A stretch of DNA of 64,000 nucleotides. Source: Hygrophila difformis (Eukaryota; Streptophyta; Magnoliopsida; Lamiales; Acanthaceae). The stretch lies in contig JAOANR010000010.1 in the NCBI GenBank assembly GCA_030278955.1, forward strand, positions 20,862,444-20,926,443, read 5' to 3'. The notes beneath the pieces were generated by a model. That model worked only from the letters and a program-made list of their open reading frames with translations. It was not told where the DNA came from and ran no database searches. A program made the position numbers and the translations under genes. The number at the start of each line of letters is the position of its first letter. The first letter of the stretch is position 1. This document shows, in pieces, positions 46,700 through 57,379 of this stretch.

Positions 46700-47144
46700 T
46701 ACGAGCAATAAAAACATGACTATGTATAAATATATCCCTAATCACAACACCGCCATCATAAATTGGTTTCATTAAATAAAACCTAAACCAGGATCACGAA
46801 TTTTCGGAAAATACTCATGTAGTGGGAATTAGTCAAAAGTTTCATGGCAGGAAATCTTATGGCAAGAATTGATGAGAAGTATCATGGCATATTTGCCGGG
46901 GATCCTCAGTGTGACAGGCTGAAGATCAACCTATCCCGGCTATGCCATGAGATTTGTCAACATTTCATGACAGAGAGGACCGCAGCGCCATTTGAAACCA
47001 AAGCACCATACTTGAGTAATAAAAAGATTAATAATCTTGATATAACCCTAAACCCTTTCCCGTGAATCATAACGCTTTTCATTTAATAAATCTGACCTGG
47101 TATAATTTTAGAAAAAGCTCGTGTTAACGAAACTTGTCAGCAGG

Positions 47145-47674
47145 TCTTCAGCCTCACCACTATAAATGATGCTCTGGTTGATCAAGTTGCAGCCCTCACC
47201 AGTCAAAAGGATGATCTTCATCAACAAGTGATCAACATGACCAATCATATTCAGGAACTCTCAGCTAAAGTGTCCAAGTCTGAGGACATGACCTATAGAT
47301 TTAACAAGGGAAATGATGTTCTTGAAGAGATCCTTGCCTCTTCCAAAGCTCACGGTGACAAGAGAGTAATTGGCTATGTCAAAGGTTACAGTACCTCCTC
47401 TCAAAGAGTTTTTGTCAAAGAGGGATGCAACTCTTCTTATGTGTCTAAGGAAGGGAGTAGCTCCTCTGGTATCTCATCTGAAGGAGCTAGCACCAACAAG
47501 GGCCCTAAAAGGAAGAAAAGCAAGAAGCAAATCTCTAGAGGTGAACCCCTGGAGTGTGACTACTGCAGATCCTATGGTCATATGACCAAGTCTTGCAGGT
47601 TACTTGCTCGTGATGCTATGTCTGGAAAACCAATGATCTGGCCTAATGAAGATTTAAAGAGGTCTATTTCCTGA
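47145..47674 (+). pseudogene. SIRE-like gag, 3' part
   Basis: Continues the gag frame after the insert: coiled-coil-like heptads, a Ser/Lys-rich basic stretch, then a second zinc knuckle CDYCRSYGHMTKSC (about 47556-47598). It ends at TGA 47672-47674, with a further TAA at 47690, before the protease frame. The damaged join between gag and pol is probably one or two small indels. Confidence 0.75.
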
Positions 47675-47698
47675 AGAGAATGGAGAGCCTAATGGAAG

Positions 47699-50600
47699 AT
47701 GATTTGCAATATTGCCTTCCACACCGCTTCAAAGTCAGGGAAAAAGTCTAGTTGGTACTTTGACAGTGGCTGTTCTAGACACATGACTGGGAACAAGGAA
47801 CTTCTATCTAACTACCAAGAGATTAATGGTGGTCATGTTGTCTTTGGTGATGGCAAGAAGGGAAAGGTCATTGGCCTAGGCTCCATTGCTGAGGAAGGAT
47901 TTCCTGCCCTCAAGACTGTATACCATGTTGATGGTCTATGTGCTAATCTGATTAGCATCAGTCACCTCTGTGACAACAAGCTCAAGGTGCTCTTTGATAA
48001 TGAATGCTGTGAAGTGCTCAACGCCAAACGGGACTGCATCTTCAAAGGTTACAGATCCAAAAATGATTGTTATATGTTGTCACAATCTTGCTTGTTGGTT
48101 GAAGGTGCAGGTACCTCTCAAACCCATCTGTGGCATGAAAGGATGGGACACTTGAACTTTAAGGATCTTATCAAGCTTAGCAAGACATGAGCTGTCAAAG
48201 GACTGCCAACCATGAGAAGAAATGAAGTTGTCACATGCAATGATTGCCTTAAGAATAAGCAACACAAAACATCTCATCAGTCCATTGATCAATCGGGTTC
48301 AGTCCGATGCCTTGAACTCATTCACATGGATCTCTTTGGTCCTACAGAGGTCAAGAGTTTTGGTGGTAAGCAATATGTTTTGGTATGTGTTGATGATTAT
48401 TCTCGATATACTTGGGTTTCCTTTCTCAGGGAAAAGAGTGAGGCACTCAAAGCTTTCATTAAGCTGAGCAAGCAGTTGATCACAGAAAAAGAATGCAGAA
48501 TCAAAAGGATTAGGAGTGATCATGGAGGAGAATTTGAGAACCATGCTTTTGAAGAGTTCTGTACTGAACTTGGAATTAAACATGAGTTTTCTGCTCCTAG
48601 AACACCCCAATAAAATGGAGTGGTGGAGAGAAAGAATCGAACCATTCAAGAGATGGCCAGGGTAATGCTCAACTCAAGGGGTGCTCCACCATTTCTGTGG
48701 GCTGAGGCAGTTCATACTGCATGCTACATCTCCAATCATGTTCACATGAGATTCCAGTCACTAAAAACTCCCTATGAATTATGGAAAGGTAAAAGAACCA
48801 CTATCTCTTACTTCCATATTTTTGGTAGCACCTGCTTTGTTTTAAATGACAGGGAACACCTTGGAAAGTTTCAAGAGAAGAGGGAAGAAGGAATCTTTGT
48901 GGGATATTCTACCACAAGTAAAGCCTACAGAGTTTACCTTCCCAAGTCCAGGAAGGTGATTGAGTCTGCTAATGTCACTATTGATGACAAGCCCTGCAGA
49001 GATGTTAGTCCCACTGAAGGTGTAGTTCTTGGAGATGATGGTGTGATCAACTCAGAACAGATCACTACTGCCAACAAAGAGAAGTCACCATCTCACATTG
49101 AAGATGCTGGGGGTGCCTCAGTACCTGCAACTCCTTCAAGGAGAGTCCACAGAAACCATGATGAAGAAGATTTGATAGGTGATCTTAATGAGGGAAGAAG
49201 GACTCGGGTTAAAAGGAAAATGGACAATAAGGAGTTAGCAGGTCTTCACTGCTTCACCTCCAGAATAGAACCAAGCAAAGTTGAAGAAGCCCTGGGAGAT
49301 GAACATTGGATTTTGGCCATGCAAGAGGAACTGGAGCAATTTGCTAGAAATGAAGTATGGACCTTGGTGAAGAGACCAGAAGGTGTCAATGTGATTGGAA
49401 CAAAGTGGATCTTCAAAAACAAATCTGATGAGAATGGCAACATCACTAGGAACAAGGCCAGACTTGTTGTCAAGGGTACACACAAGTTGAAGGAGTGGAT
49501 TTCTCTGAAACCTTTGCCCATGTTGCTAGACTTGAAGCTGTAAGGTTGCTGATTGCCATAGCCTGCACCTTTGAATTCAAGCTTTTCCAGATGGATGTCA
49601 AAAGTGCTTTTCTCAATGGATGGCTGAAGGAAGAAGCCTTTGTGGAGCAACCAAAAGGATTTGAAGATCCTCACTATCGAGACCATGTTTACAAACTGAA
49701 CAAAGCCCTTTATGGGCTAAAGCAAGCTCCAAGAGCTTGGTATGATCGTCTGTCCTCCTACCTGCTTGAAAAGGGGTATGTGCGTGGAAGTGCTGACAAG
49801 ACTCTCTTCATCAAGGGAGAAGGAAAAGGGTTCCTGATTGCTCAAATATATGTTGATGACATAGTATTTGGGTCAACCTCTCAAGCTCTAAAGGATGAAT
49901 TCATCAACATCATGAGTAAAGAGTTCGAAATGAGTTTAGTCGGTGAACTAACTTATTTCTTAGGCTTGCAGGTCACACAGAGAAAGGAGGGTATCTTTCT
50001 GAACCAATCCAAATATGCCAAGAACCTTGTCAGCAAATTTAGAATAGAGTCCAGCAAGCCTGTTCGAACACCTATTGGAACCAGTGACAAGCTGAACAAA
50101 GATACTTCTGGTAAATCTGTTGATTGTAAGTTATATCGGAGTATTATTGGTAGTTTGTTGTATCTTGCAGCTAGCAGGCCAGATATCAGTTTTGTTGTAG
50201 GAGTTTGTGCTAGATATCAGACAGATCCTAAAGAATCACACCTCTTTGCTGCAAAAAGGATCATTCGATATGTTGATGGTACTGCTGATCTCGGTATATG
50301 GTACTCCAAGGACTCCAGTTTGCAGCTCATTGGATATAGTGTTGCGGATTGGGCTGGATGTGCGGATGATCGAAAAAGTACCACTAGTGGTTGCTTTTAT
50401 GTTGGTACTAACTTGGTTAGTTTGTACAGCAAGAAGCAAAGCTCAATCTCCCTCTCCACTGCTGAAGCCGAGTATCTTGCTGCGGGGAGCTGCTGTGCAT
50501 AACTCATTTGGATGAAACAGATGCTCAAAGATTATGGCATTAATCATAAGGAGTTGTTCCTGCTATGTGACAACATGAGCGCTATCAACATTGCCAAAAA

Positions 50601-50793
50601 TCCAGTCCAGAATAGCCGAACAAAACACATTGAGATCAAACATCATTTCATTCGTGAATTGGTTGAGGATGGGATCGTGTCCATCTCACATGTAGGGACT
50701 GAACAACAACATCCTGACATATTCACTAAGGCTCTGAATGGTGAAAGGTTTGAAGCCCTGAGACGTGAGCTTGGGCTTTGCTATCTCAATTAA
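47699..50793 (+). pseudogene. SIRE-like pol: protease, integrase, RT, RNase H, broken
   Basis: Protease active site WYFDSGCSRHM near 47755. GAG-pre-integrase zinc region (LWHERMGHLN, TCNDCLKNK) with an in-frame TGA at 48188-48190 between its two halves. Integrase Asp in HMDLFGP, Asp in RSDHGGEF and Glu in NGVVERKN, with a TAA at 48611-48613 just before the last. A one-base deletion in a G run near 49474 shifts the frame ahead of RT. RT has SAFLNG, YGLKQAPRAWY and YVDDIVFGS. RNase H has YSVADWAGC, with Val where Asp is usual, and a TAA at 50500-50502. Copia-type polyprotein, inactive as read. Confidence 0.88.
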
Positions 50794-51166
50794 GAGCCAG
50801 ATCGGACTCTCCCCCATGGAGTGCACTGTAAGATTCCTTAGGCCCAATCCATTATCTTATTTACTAACTATTAGGCTGAAGGATTAATTTTTTAAGGGGG
50901 AGATCACAAGTCCATCAGAGAGGCCCATACTTGTCTAATCTAAATATTCCTCTGATGAGCTAGTCCAGGAGCTGCTACAGGTCTATCATTACTCGTCTAA
51001 TCTCTGGCGGGAGGGGTTTTGATTCCCTATAAACTTGAGCAGGCTTTTCTCGTTCACATCATTCACCTCCTGGCTCTAGCGTTTCATCTTCTTCTTTCGT
51101 TCTTTTGCCCTGTTCTTTCTCATTCCATACTTGGTCTTTGCCTAGATTTCTTCGTGCAGACTAAAA
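50794..51166 (+). other. Pol-ORF3 spacer with an internal purine tract
   Basis: No coding signal. TTTAAGGGGGAGATC at about 50891-50905 is a second, internal copy of the purine tract type seen before the 3' LTR. Confidence 0.55.
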
Positions 51167-53482
51167 ATGGTGAAAACTAGAGGATTGAAGAAAGCTCTTC
51201 AGGAGTCTGGAGAATCTTCAGTTCCAAAGAAGTATCCCAGACCAAAAGTCGATTTTGGGAAATTCTTGGTGGATGTGGAAAGGGAGAAGAAGCTACAATC
51301 TGCGAAGGAACAATTGTCCGTTCCAAATGATCCTCTAGACATTAGGAGTGAACTCAAGGAGGCAGGCATAGCGGTTACAGGAGAAACTGAAACCGCCTCA
51401 ACGGTTGAACCCACGACCACTGTAGATCCCTCCACTACTCCAACGGTTGAGGATCAAGCAGTTACTGAAGATCAGGAGCCTATTTCTACCACCATTCCTC
51501 CATCTGATGATGCCGCACCCATGGAGTCATCCAAGAACCTGCGCACCCTGGCCAAGGCTGCTTCCGGTCCTTCAAAACCTAAAAGCGCCAACAAAGATAG
51601 CAAATCCAGTTCGATTCCCTCTAATGTCTCAACTAGATCTTCTACAGGTAAATCTGGGAAAGTTTCTGCTCTAGAGGCCCCTGCTCAAGGTTCCAAGGAA
51701 GCCATTGCTGCTGTTCCCTTGACCATCGTGTCTCCCTCTGGAAACGTCACTCATCGTTCTAAAGACAAGGAAGTCTCTGATTCTCAACGTGTTGAGCAAC
51801 TCAGCCGTGCTAAGTCTCTTAGTAAGGGTGTTCCTCGTCCGAAGAAAGTGGTGGATCCTACTCCTCCATCCAATATTGCCTCTGATCCTAAACCCTCTCC
51901 TGGTGTTGCCTCTAAGAGCACCATTGTTGCTGAGAAGCAAGTGCCTGAGGGACAAGCTGAAGCTACTTCTACTGCAGATGACAATGTTGAAGTATCCTCC
52001 GGTGATGCTTCAGTGGAGGAAAGCAAGGATGAACAGTCCACTCATGAGGAGAACACAGGTGTTGCTGCTGAGGGGGAGAATGCAGGCGTAGAGAATGTTG
52101 TTGAATCTGAAGAAGGAGACTCATCTGGTGAAGAAAGCTCGGAGTCTGATCATGTTGAGGTTGCTACTCAATATGAGACTGGTACTGGTTCTAAAGTGGC
52201 CAAGATTCCATTGGAAAAAGCCCCAAGAGTGGAAGTGTCTGAAAGTGAATATGAAGCCTCTGAGGAACCACATACTGAGGGGGAGAAGTCTGATGATGAT
52301 GTTCAACCAGTTCAGATGAAAGCTGAGAAGATTCAGACTTCAGTTCCCAAGTCTACCAGGTCCTCCAAGCGTGTTAGAGATGATGAGGATGAACATGAAA
52401 ACCGGAAGAAGGCCAAGGATGATCCCAAGAGAAAATCTACTTTGAAAGACAAACAACTTCCACTTCATCCAGGAAAAGCCTCTGGCTTTAAGTTTTACTA
52501 TCTGGACAGTCGTACGTACTATGACTCTGTTGTTAAGATCACCAAGCTTCGGGTTGAAAGTAGATTATGTGGAAGAAAATTCCAAGAGTTGGGGTGGGTC
52601 ATCTATCTGGAGGAAAAATCACTATTTGAATGGGCTTCCAAGTGGAATAGGTACAGGCCCGATCTGGTCAGGGAATTCTTTGCAAATTTGCACAAGGATT
52701 TTCTCAAGGAAGGCACACCTTGGTTCTGCAAGAACTATACCAGAGGGCTCATCTATGAAGTCACTTCTGAGAAAATCAACAACCTTCTAGGGGTCCCTGA
52801 AGTTCCATTCGAAAGCATTTATGCTCCAGGCACTACTTTTGATAGTGACAAAGTGGCTCAAGCACTTACCAAGAATGAAGTCCTGAAGATGCCAGCCAAA
52901 GGGCTTTCCCCAAGATTTCTGACTCAGAAATATCATTTGCTGTATAAGTTTTGCTCGTCCAATGTGCTGCCCACTTCCAATCATTCTGTGGTGACAAGAG
53001 AGATGTGCCATCTCATCTATGCGATTGAGGAAAAGGAGGATATCAATTATGGCCATCTGGTTCTTACTCAGCTAGGAAAATTGGCTCAGTCGATCAAGAA
53101 TGATGGAAAGACCCTTATTCCATATCCTGCTCTGATCACTGGCTTTCTGGAGTTAGAGTACATCTTTGGAGAGAAAAAGGAGGCCACTGAACCTGTGAAT
53201 GAATTTGCTATATCTCAAGCCATCCTGAAGAAAACTCCTGACCTCCCTGGCATTGATGGATCCTTGAGCCGGCAGAGTGCTCTACATAGAGCCAATGACA
53301 TATTTGCCAATGCTCTTGAAGAGATCAGATTAATGAAAGAGGCCCATAAAGCTCTTGAAAAGAAGCTGGAACAAGGTCTAGCACTTCTTCCAGACTACTG
53401 GTCGGACGAGCCCAATGCAATTTCTCGATCTCATGCTGAGTCAGAGGAGTCTGAAGAAGGCTCAGAGGAGGAATCTGAGTAG
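51167..53482 (+). CDS. SIRE-like downstream third ORF (771 aa), intact
   Basis: Uninterrupted ORF between pol and the 3' LTR. Residues 1 to about 390 are Ser/Pro/Thr/Glu-rich, low-complexity and mostly acidic. About 395-430 is a basic, nuclear-signal-like patch with KRVRDDEDE and KRKSTLKDK. About 435-690 is a globular domain with LVREFFANLHKDF and YTRGLIYEVTSEKINNLLG, resembling the domain found in plant retroelement 'putative plant transposon protein' families. It ends with a short coiled coil (about 710-745) and an acidic tail. No signal peptide or clear membrane span was seen, so an envelope-like role is not supported. SIRE elements are known to carry an extra ORF here; its function is unknown. 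It has no stop while gag and pol have several. Confidence 0.85.
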   Translation: MVKTRGLKKALQESGESSVPKKYPRPKVDFGKFLVDVEREKKLQSAKEQLSVPNDPLDIRSELKEAGIAVTGETETASTVEPTTTVDPSTTPTVEDQAVTEDQEPISTTIPPSDDAAPMESSKNLRTLAKAASGPSKPKSANKDSKSSSIPSNVSTRSSTGKSGKVSALEAPAQGSKEAIAAVPLTIVSPSGNVTHRSKDKEVSDSQRVEQLSRAKSLSKGVPRPKKVVDPTPPSNIASDPKPSPGVASKSTIVAEKQVPEGQAEATSTADDNVEVSSGDASVEESKDEQSTHEENTGVAAEGENAGVENVVESEEGDSSGEESSESDHVEVATQYETGTGSKVAKIPLEKAPRVEVSESEYEASEEPHTEGEKSDDDVQPVQMKAEKIQTSVPKSTRSSKRVRDDEDEHENRKKAKDDPKRKSTLKDKQLPLHPGKASGFKFYYLDSRTYYDSVVKITKLRVESRLCGRKFQELGWVIYLEEKSLFEWASKWNRYRPDLVREFFANLHKDFLKEGTPWFCKNYTRGLIYEVTSEKINNLLGVPEVPFESIYAPGTTFDSDKVAQALTKNEVLKMPAKGLSPRFLTQKYHLLYKFCSSNVLPTSNHSVVTREMCHLIYAIEEKEDINYGHLVLTQLGKLAQSIKNDGKTLIPYPALITGFLELEYIFGEKKEATEPVNEFAISQAILKKTPDLPGIDGSLSRQSALHRANDIFANALEEIRLMKEAHKALEKKLEQGLALLPDYWSDEPNAISRSHAESEESEEGSEEESE

Positions 53483-53901
53483 CCTTGCCAGGAACTGATC
53501 CAGAGGGGGAGTAAGAAATCCAAACTTTTGCTGCTGATGAACTCTCCCCTGCTGCTGCTAATTGGGTATTATCTTTCTAACTCTCAAAATTTTCCTTATT
53601 GAGTTCTTGATCTTTATGAAACTCTGGTATTTCTGTTGGTTTTCTATATTTATGTTGTGTGACTGTTTATGTTTTTGGTGTTGTTCTGATGGATGAACTT
53701 GATGGATGTTCCTGTGAACATTGTATCTGGTTATTAATGTTTGTGGTATTTCTGTCTCCTATGATGCTATGTGTTTAATCTAAGTTTGGTTAGCATTTTG
53801 GGATGTAATTGGTGGTTGGGTTGTTGGGATTGATGTATGTTCTTAGTTAGCATTTGTAATAGTTCATCGGTTGGATTTGTTGTACTGGTTCACTTCCTGT
53901 C

Positions 53902-53913
53902 AAAAAGGGGGAG
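53902..53913 (+). promoter_or_regulatory. Polypurine tract
   Basis: AAAAAGGGGGAG, two bases before the 3' LTR start, the plus-strand priming site of the SIRE-like element. Confidence 0.85.
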
Positions 53914-53915
53914 AT

Positions 53916-54883
53916 TGTTGAGTCAAGGTTTTGATGGAAGTTCACAGCGATGATTGAACACGATAGAAGAACATCCACAGCACCAGTCTACCTGTGCGTA
54001 CTGAAGACTTTCCTTTTAGACAGGATTTAGTCCCAGCGGATCTTTCCTAATCAGGAGGGTAAATACTAATATTTGATTGCAGGAATCCCTCTTGAATTAA
54101 GGAAAGATCATTTGTCCTAGATTTTCCCTAATCACAACGTCTCTTTCCCCATTTAGCATCAGACCGTTTGAATCGGCAGAGCTCCTTGGATAAAGAGAGT
54201 TTTGGAGGCTTGGTTCAAACACTTCTCACCATCTTGATTCTGAAACAACTCTGAAACTCTCTAGAGCTATCAGAAACTATTATTGAGAAGAAACTCGATC
54301 TCCAGCCTTGTGTACACCGAAGGTATTGTTGCTGGAAGATCATGCAAGCCTTGAGCACTTCTCTTGTTCTCTATTTTTCCTCTGTTCAGTTCCTGAATCG
54401 GAGTCATATTGAAGAAGAGTGCTTAAGGCGAAACAGGAGGAAACAACATATCGATTTTACTCACACATCATAGGAGGTTTGCTTCACAGGCTACTTCGGG
54501 GGAAACTCAAAGTGGGCTAGCTTTGGGGAGTTGAAATAGGTGGGAAGCCTATACCAGAGCTGGAGAAAGCCGCTGGTCATTACAACTATCTGCCTGAAGT
54601 TTGGAGTGAAGGCATTCAAGCTATTTCATCTATTGTGTGTGGTTGTAAACCATTGTTGATTACACATAGTGAAATATCTCGTGGATTGGTATCCCCCAGA
54701 CGTAGGCCGAATGCCGAACTGGGTCAACATCTCGTATGTTGTTTATTTACTTTGTGCTTGTTTATTCCGCTGTGCATCTTGTTACACTTGATACCGTAAT
54801 CTGTTTGTTCATTGGTTGTGTTCAGACACTCTCAGTGAACCACTGCACAACGTTTCTCACTTGCTTAACCAGTGGACCTAACA
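53916..54883 (+). repeat. 3' LTR of the SIRE-like copia
   Basis: Starts TGTTGAGTCAAGG after the purine tract and ends GTGGACCTAACA. Confidence 0.93.
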
Positions 54884-55296
54884 ATAAGTTGATTCAATAG
54901 CCATTTCTGTTTTGCATGTTTTAGTTTCTTCATCACTAACAAATTACAACACACAAATCTTCAATGTAGATGAACATAAACCCAGGGTCCCGACCAAACT
55001 ATTGCAAACATTATACACACATTTGTAATGTTTTGAATGTATTGCAGGTTAATTCTGCTCTGGGATCGGATTTTTCTGGTGTCATAATGATGGTTTATGC
55101 CCATCGGTAATCACTTGTTTTATTTCTTACAATTGTTTTAGTATTTCTTAGTGAATTCTAATTCGGTAGTTCTTAATTCATTTTAGCAATTTTACTTCAC
55201 ATGTTGTGATTTATTAATTAATCAAATCTCAATGGGATAATGCAAGGATAAAATAATCGAACATAGTTCATTAGAATTATCCTATGAATTAGCTTA

Positions 55297-55447
55297 TTAT
55301 ACTATATCCTTGTGGTTGGGTGTTCGATTCTCATCCTGTCCTCAATCCCTCTTCCTTCCCTTTATCCCACTTTGTAATTTATGTGGTTTGGGCTCCACAT
55401 TTCTTTGTCGACACATAACTGCCAATGTTTATAAAAAAAAAATAAAA
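55297..55447 (+). repeat. SINE-like copy
   Basis: Starts around 'tatccttgtggttgggtgtt' with box-B-like 'gttcgattctc', then 'cactttgtaatttatgtggt' and the tail 'tttgtcgacacataact', 'gccaatgtttat' and an A run. Same family as 26815-27000. Confidence 0.55.
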
Positions 55448-56449
55448 TAATTACGACGCTTATCACTCAAAATGAAGTGTAATTAACCTCGAAAATTCAT
55501 CTATTACGACTAATGCATCCAATGAAACATTTGCCCTCGTGTTGCTGAAAAAGACATCGTTGTATGGGAACACAACCTTATGCTTGCAACACGTGAAGAG
55601 TTTAAATTATTGGGAGATTAAACATAATTACTCCGTAAATCTCCCAAAATAATTGTTAAATTCCACATAGGAGTTGTTCAATCTATACAATTTGTCACTA
55701 CACCACACCATTATAATTTTGGACTTTTGGAGAAAACGCAGGCACCCGATAAGAGTTGATAACAACATGAAATGATAGTTATATTATCCAATTGAATTCT
55801 TTAAATTCATCACCTCATGTCGTTATCATTAATTTGCTTTTTTATTAATTGAGAAAGGTCCAACTAATCCTAGATACATAATAATTGACTTAAAAATGGT
55901 CCCTCGAAGATCATACTGACTAATTATATATTATCACTTTTATTATTTTTTCAAAGTATATAACAAGAGAAAACCCTAGTTACGAATTATAGATCATTTA
56001 ATTATCACCAAGTTCTCCAAACTTTTCATCTTCTGATGATGATTGGACATAATTGTGACCATTACTGGCCAATTCCAGCAGCTAAATTAACATTATATAT
56101 CAGTCGAATACAACTGTATGCAGTGGTATACTTTTGTTTTCTTCCTGGTCAGAATTCTTACATACTTCGTACTTTGTAATGATGCAATGATTTAATTAAT
56201 ATTTCCCGAGATCCAACAGGATGGCTGGCTTGATCAAGTTGCAATTTACTTCAATTTAAAATTTGTTGTTACTGTTTTCAGACAGGGCAATTTCTGTTTC
56301 CGGCCGACCAATGAAAATAAGCAAATTACAAGTGGGATTTAAAAACCATTAAACAGCATAATCAGTGACATACTGGGTCTTGCCTCGTTGTCGATTGCTA
56401 ATAAGTTGATAATATATGTTTTCAATTGGGTAGTATAATTTTAAATATA

Positions 56450-56751
56450 GTGTCTGTTCTGCACGTAGAGAGCTGTGAGCTACGATTGTAGGGAGCTGTA
56501 ACTGTCAGATTTTACATAAGTGCTCGGTATATAGCTGTCATAAATTGCAATTTGAAGAGAAAAATTAATTAAATTGGAAAATAGCTTCGAGCTCCCAAAA
56601 GCTATTCAGAGTAGCTTTTGATTGTAGCATTTTTTGGGACTGCAATTCACAGCTAAAGCCTTTAGAAGTCAGTGTAAAAAACAGGACTATTATTTTGATA
56701 TAAAAATCCAAAGCTTATCAAAGCTTCAAAATCTGCATCCATAACAGACCC
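56450..56751. mobile_element. Decayed relative of the 398-bp MITE
   Basis: Left end 'gtgtctgttctgcacgtag' and right end 'cataacagaccc' correspond to the termini of 23824-24221. Interior 'gggagctgta' and 'agcttcaaaatctgca' phrases are related but diverged. Flanks do not give a clear duplication. Confidence 0.6.
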
Positions 56752-57379
56752 TTAGTCTATCACAATATTATATATGAGGAATTTTACTTAATTAAATTTA
56801 ATGAAGCCACCCTCTGTGTGTCGAGTTTTGTTTTGTTTTTGGTTTTTTTTTTAATTTTTTGAGGGGAACAAAAGTTTTTATTTATAATAAAAGCACTCGG
56901 AGCGAGCTCTATTCGTACAGCAGCACTTCAAGAATGGACAATTAGAATGAAAAATGAAAAGATTTTTAGATGGGTTTGCCAAATTTAATTGTGGGTGTGC
57001 GCATTTGTTGTTATTATTATTTTAAAATTGTGAGGGATTATGGGGCAAAGTTGTTCATATTTTAAAAGGAATATGCCTCTTTGTCGATTTTTCATAGGTT
57101 TGTGGATTAGTATATACTGCATAAAGTTTTCAAAGGCATCAGCTTGATACCAATTAACTTGTATATTTGTTCATTTTATTTGAATGAGTTTTGGGGTAAA
57201 TTTTGAACTATTTCAGTTGTCTTTTAGGTGAAAGAATAATCTCATTCAAGCCGGCCAATTGTTATTTATTTGATTTGAATTAGGATTTAGAAATTCATTT
57301 GATATATAAATAACAATAAAACAGAATTCAAATGTTTTGGATTAATTGGGAAGATAAGATTAATGATCTAATATGTAAT

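Larger units (their letters stand above)
42418..47139 (+). mobile_element. 4.7-kb non-coding LTR-like insert (copy 2), probable giant solo LTR
   Basis: Starts TGATAATGGCCAG, ends ACGAAACTTGTCA, with a perfect 5-bp target duplication GCAGG (42413-42417, 47140-47144). Same family as 33736-38425, in the same plus orientation, inserted into gag of the SIRE-like copia. Flanking, promoter and central regions align with copy 1, but the two motif arrays at matching positions use a different motif. No coding capacity and no repeated ends within itself. Confidence 0.75.
39775..54883 (+). mobile_element. Ty1/copia retrotransposon, SIRE-like, with extra ORF and nested insert
   Basis: 15,109 bp in all, about 10.4 kb without the nested 4.7-kb insert. 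LTRs of 970 and 968 bp, primer site TGGTATCAGAGCC matching initiator tRNA-Met, purine tract AAAAAGGGGGAG, and flanks ATAAA (39770-39774) and ATAAG (54884-54888), a target duplication with one mismatch. Gag, protease, integrase, RT and RNase H lie in copia order, followed by a 771-codon third ORF. The YVDDIVFGS RT phrase, zinc knuckle and long downstream ORF fit the SIRE/Maximus lineage. Several stops and frameshifts break gag-pol. LTRs differ by roughly 2-4 percent by eye. Confidence 0.92.
54884..57379. other. Intergenic, right of the copia block
   Basis: AT-rich; no host gene recognised. Contains a SINE-like copy (55297-55447) and a decayed MITE (56450-56751). Confidence 0.45.

Noticed and set aside
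33736..47139. CRISPR-like reading of the regularly spaced short motifs
   Set aside because: This is a plant nuclear context. Motifs occur in inverted pairs with spacers unlike those of CRISPR arrays, and no cas genes are present.
51167..53482. Calling ORF3 an envelope glycoprotein
   Set aside because: No signal peptide, membrane anchor or fusion-like segment is visible. The basic patch and acidic tail fit a nuclear or nucleic-acid-associated protein better.
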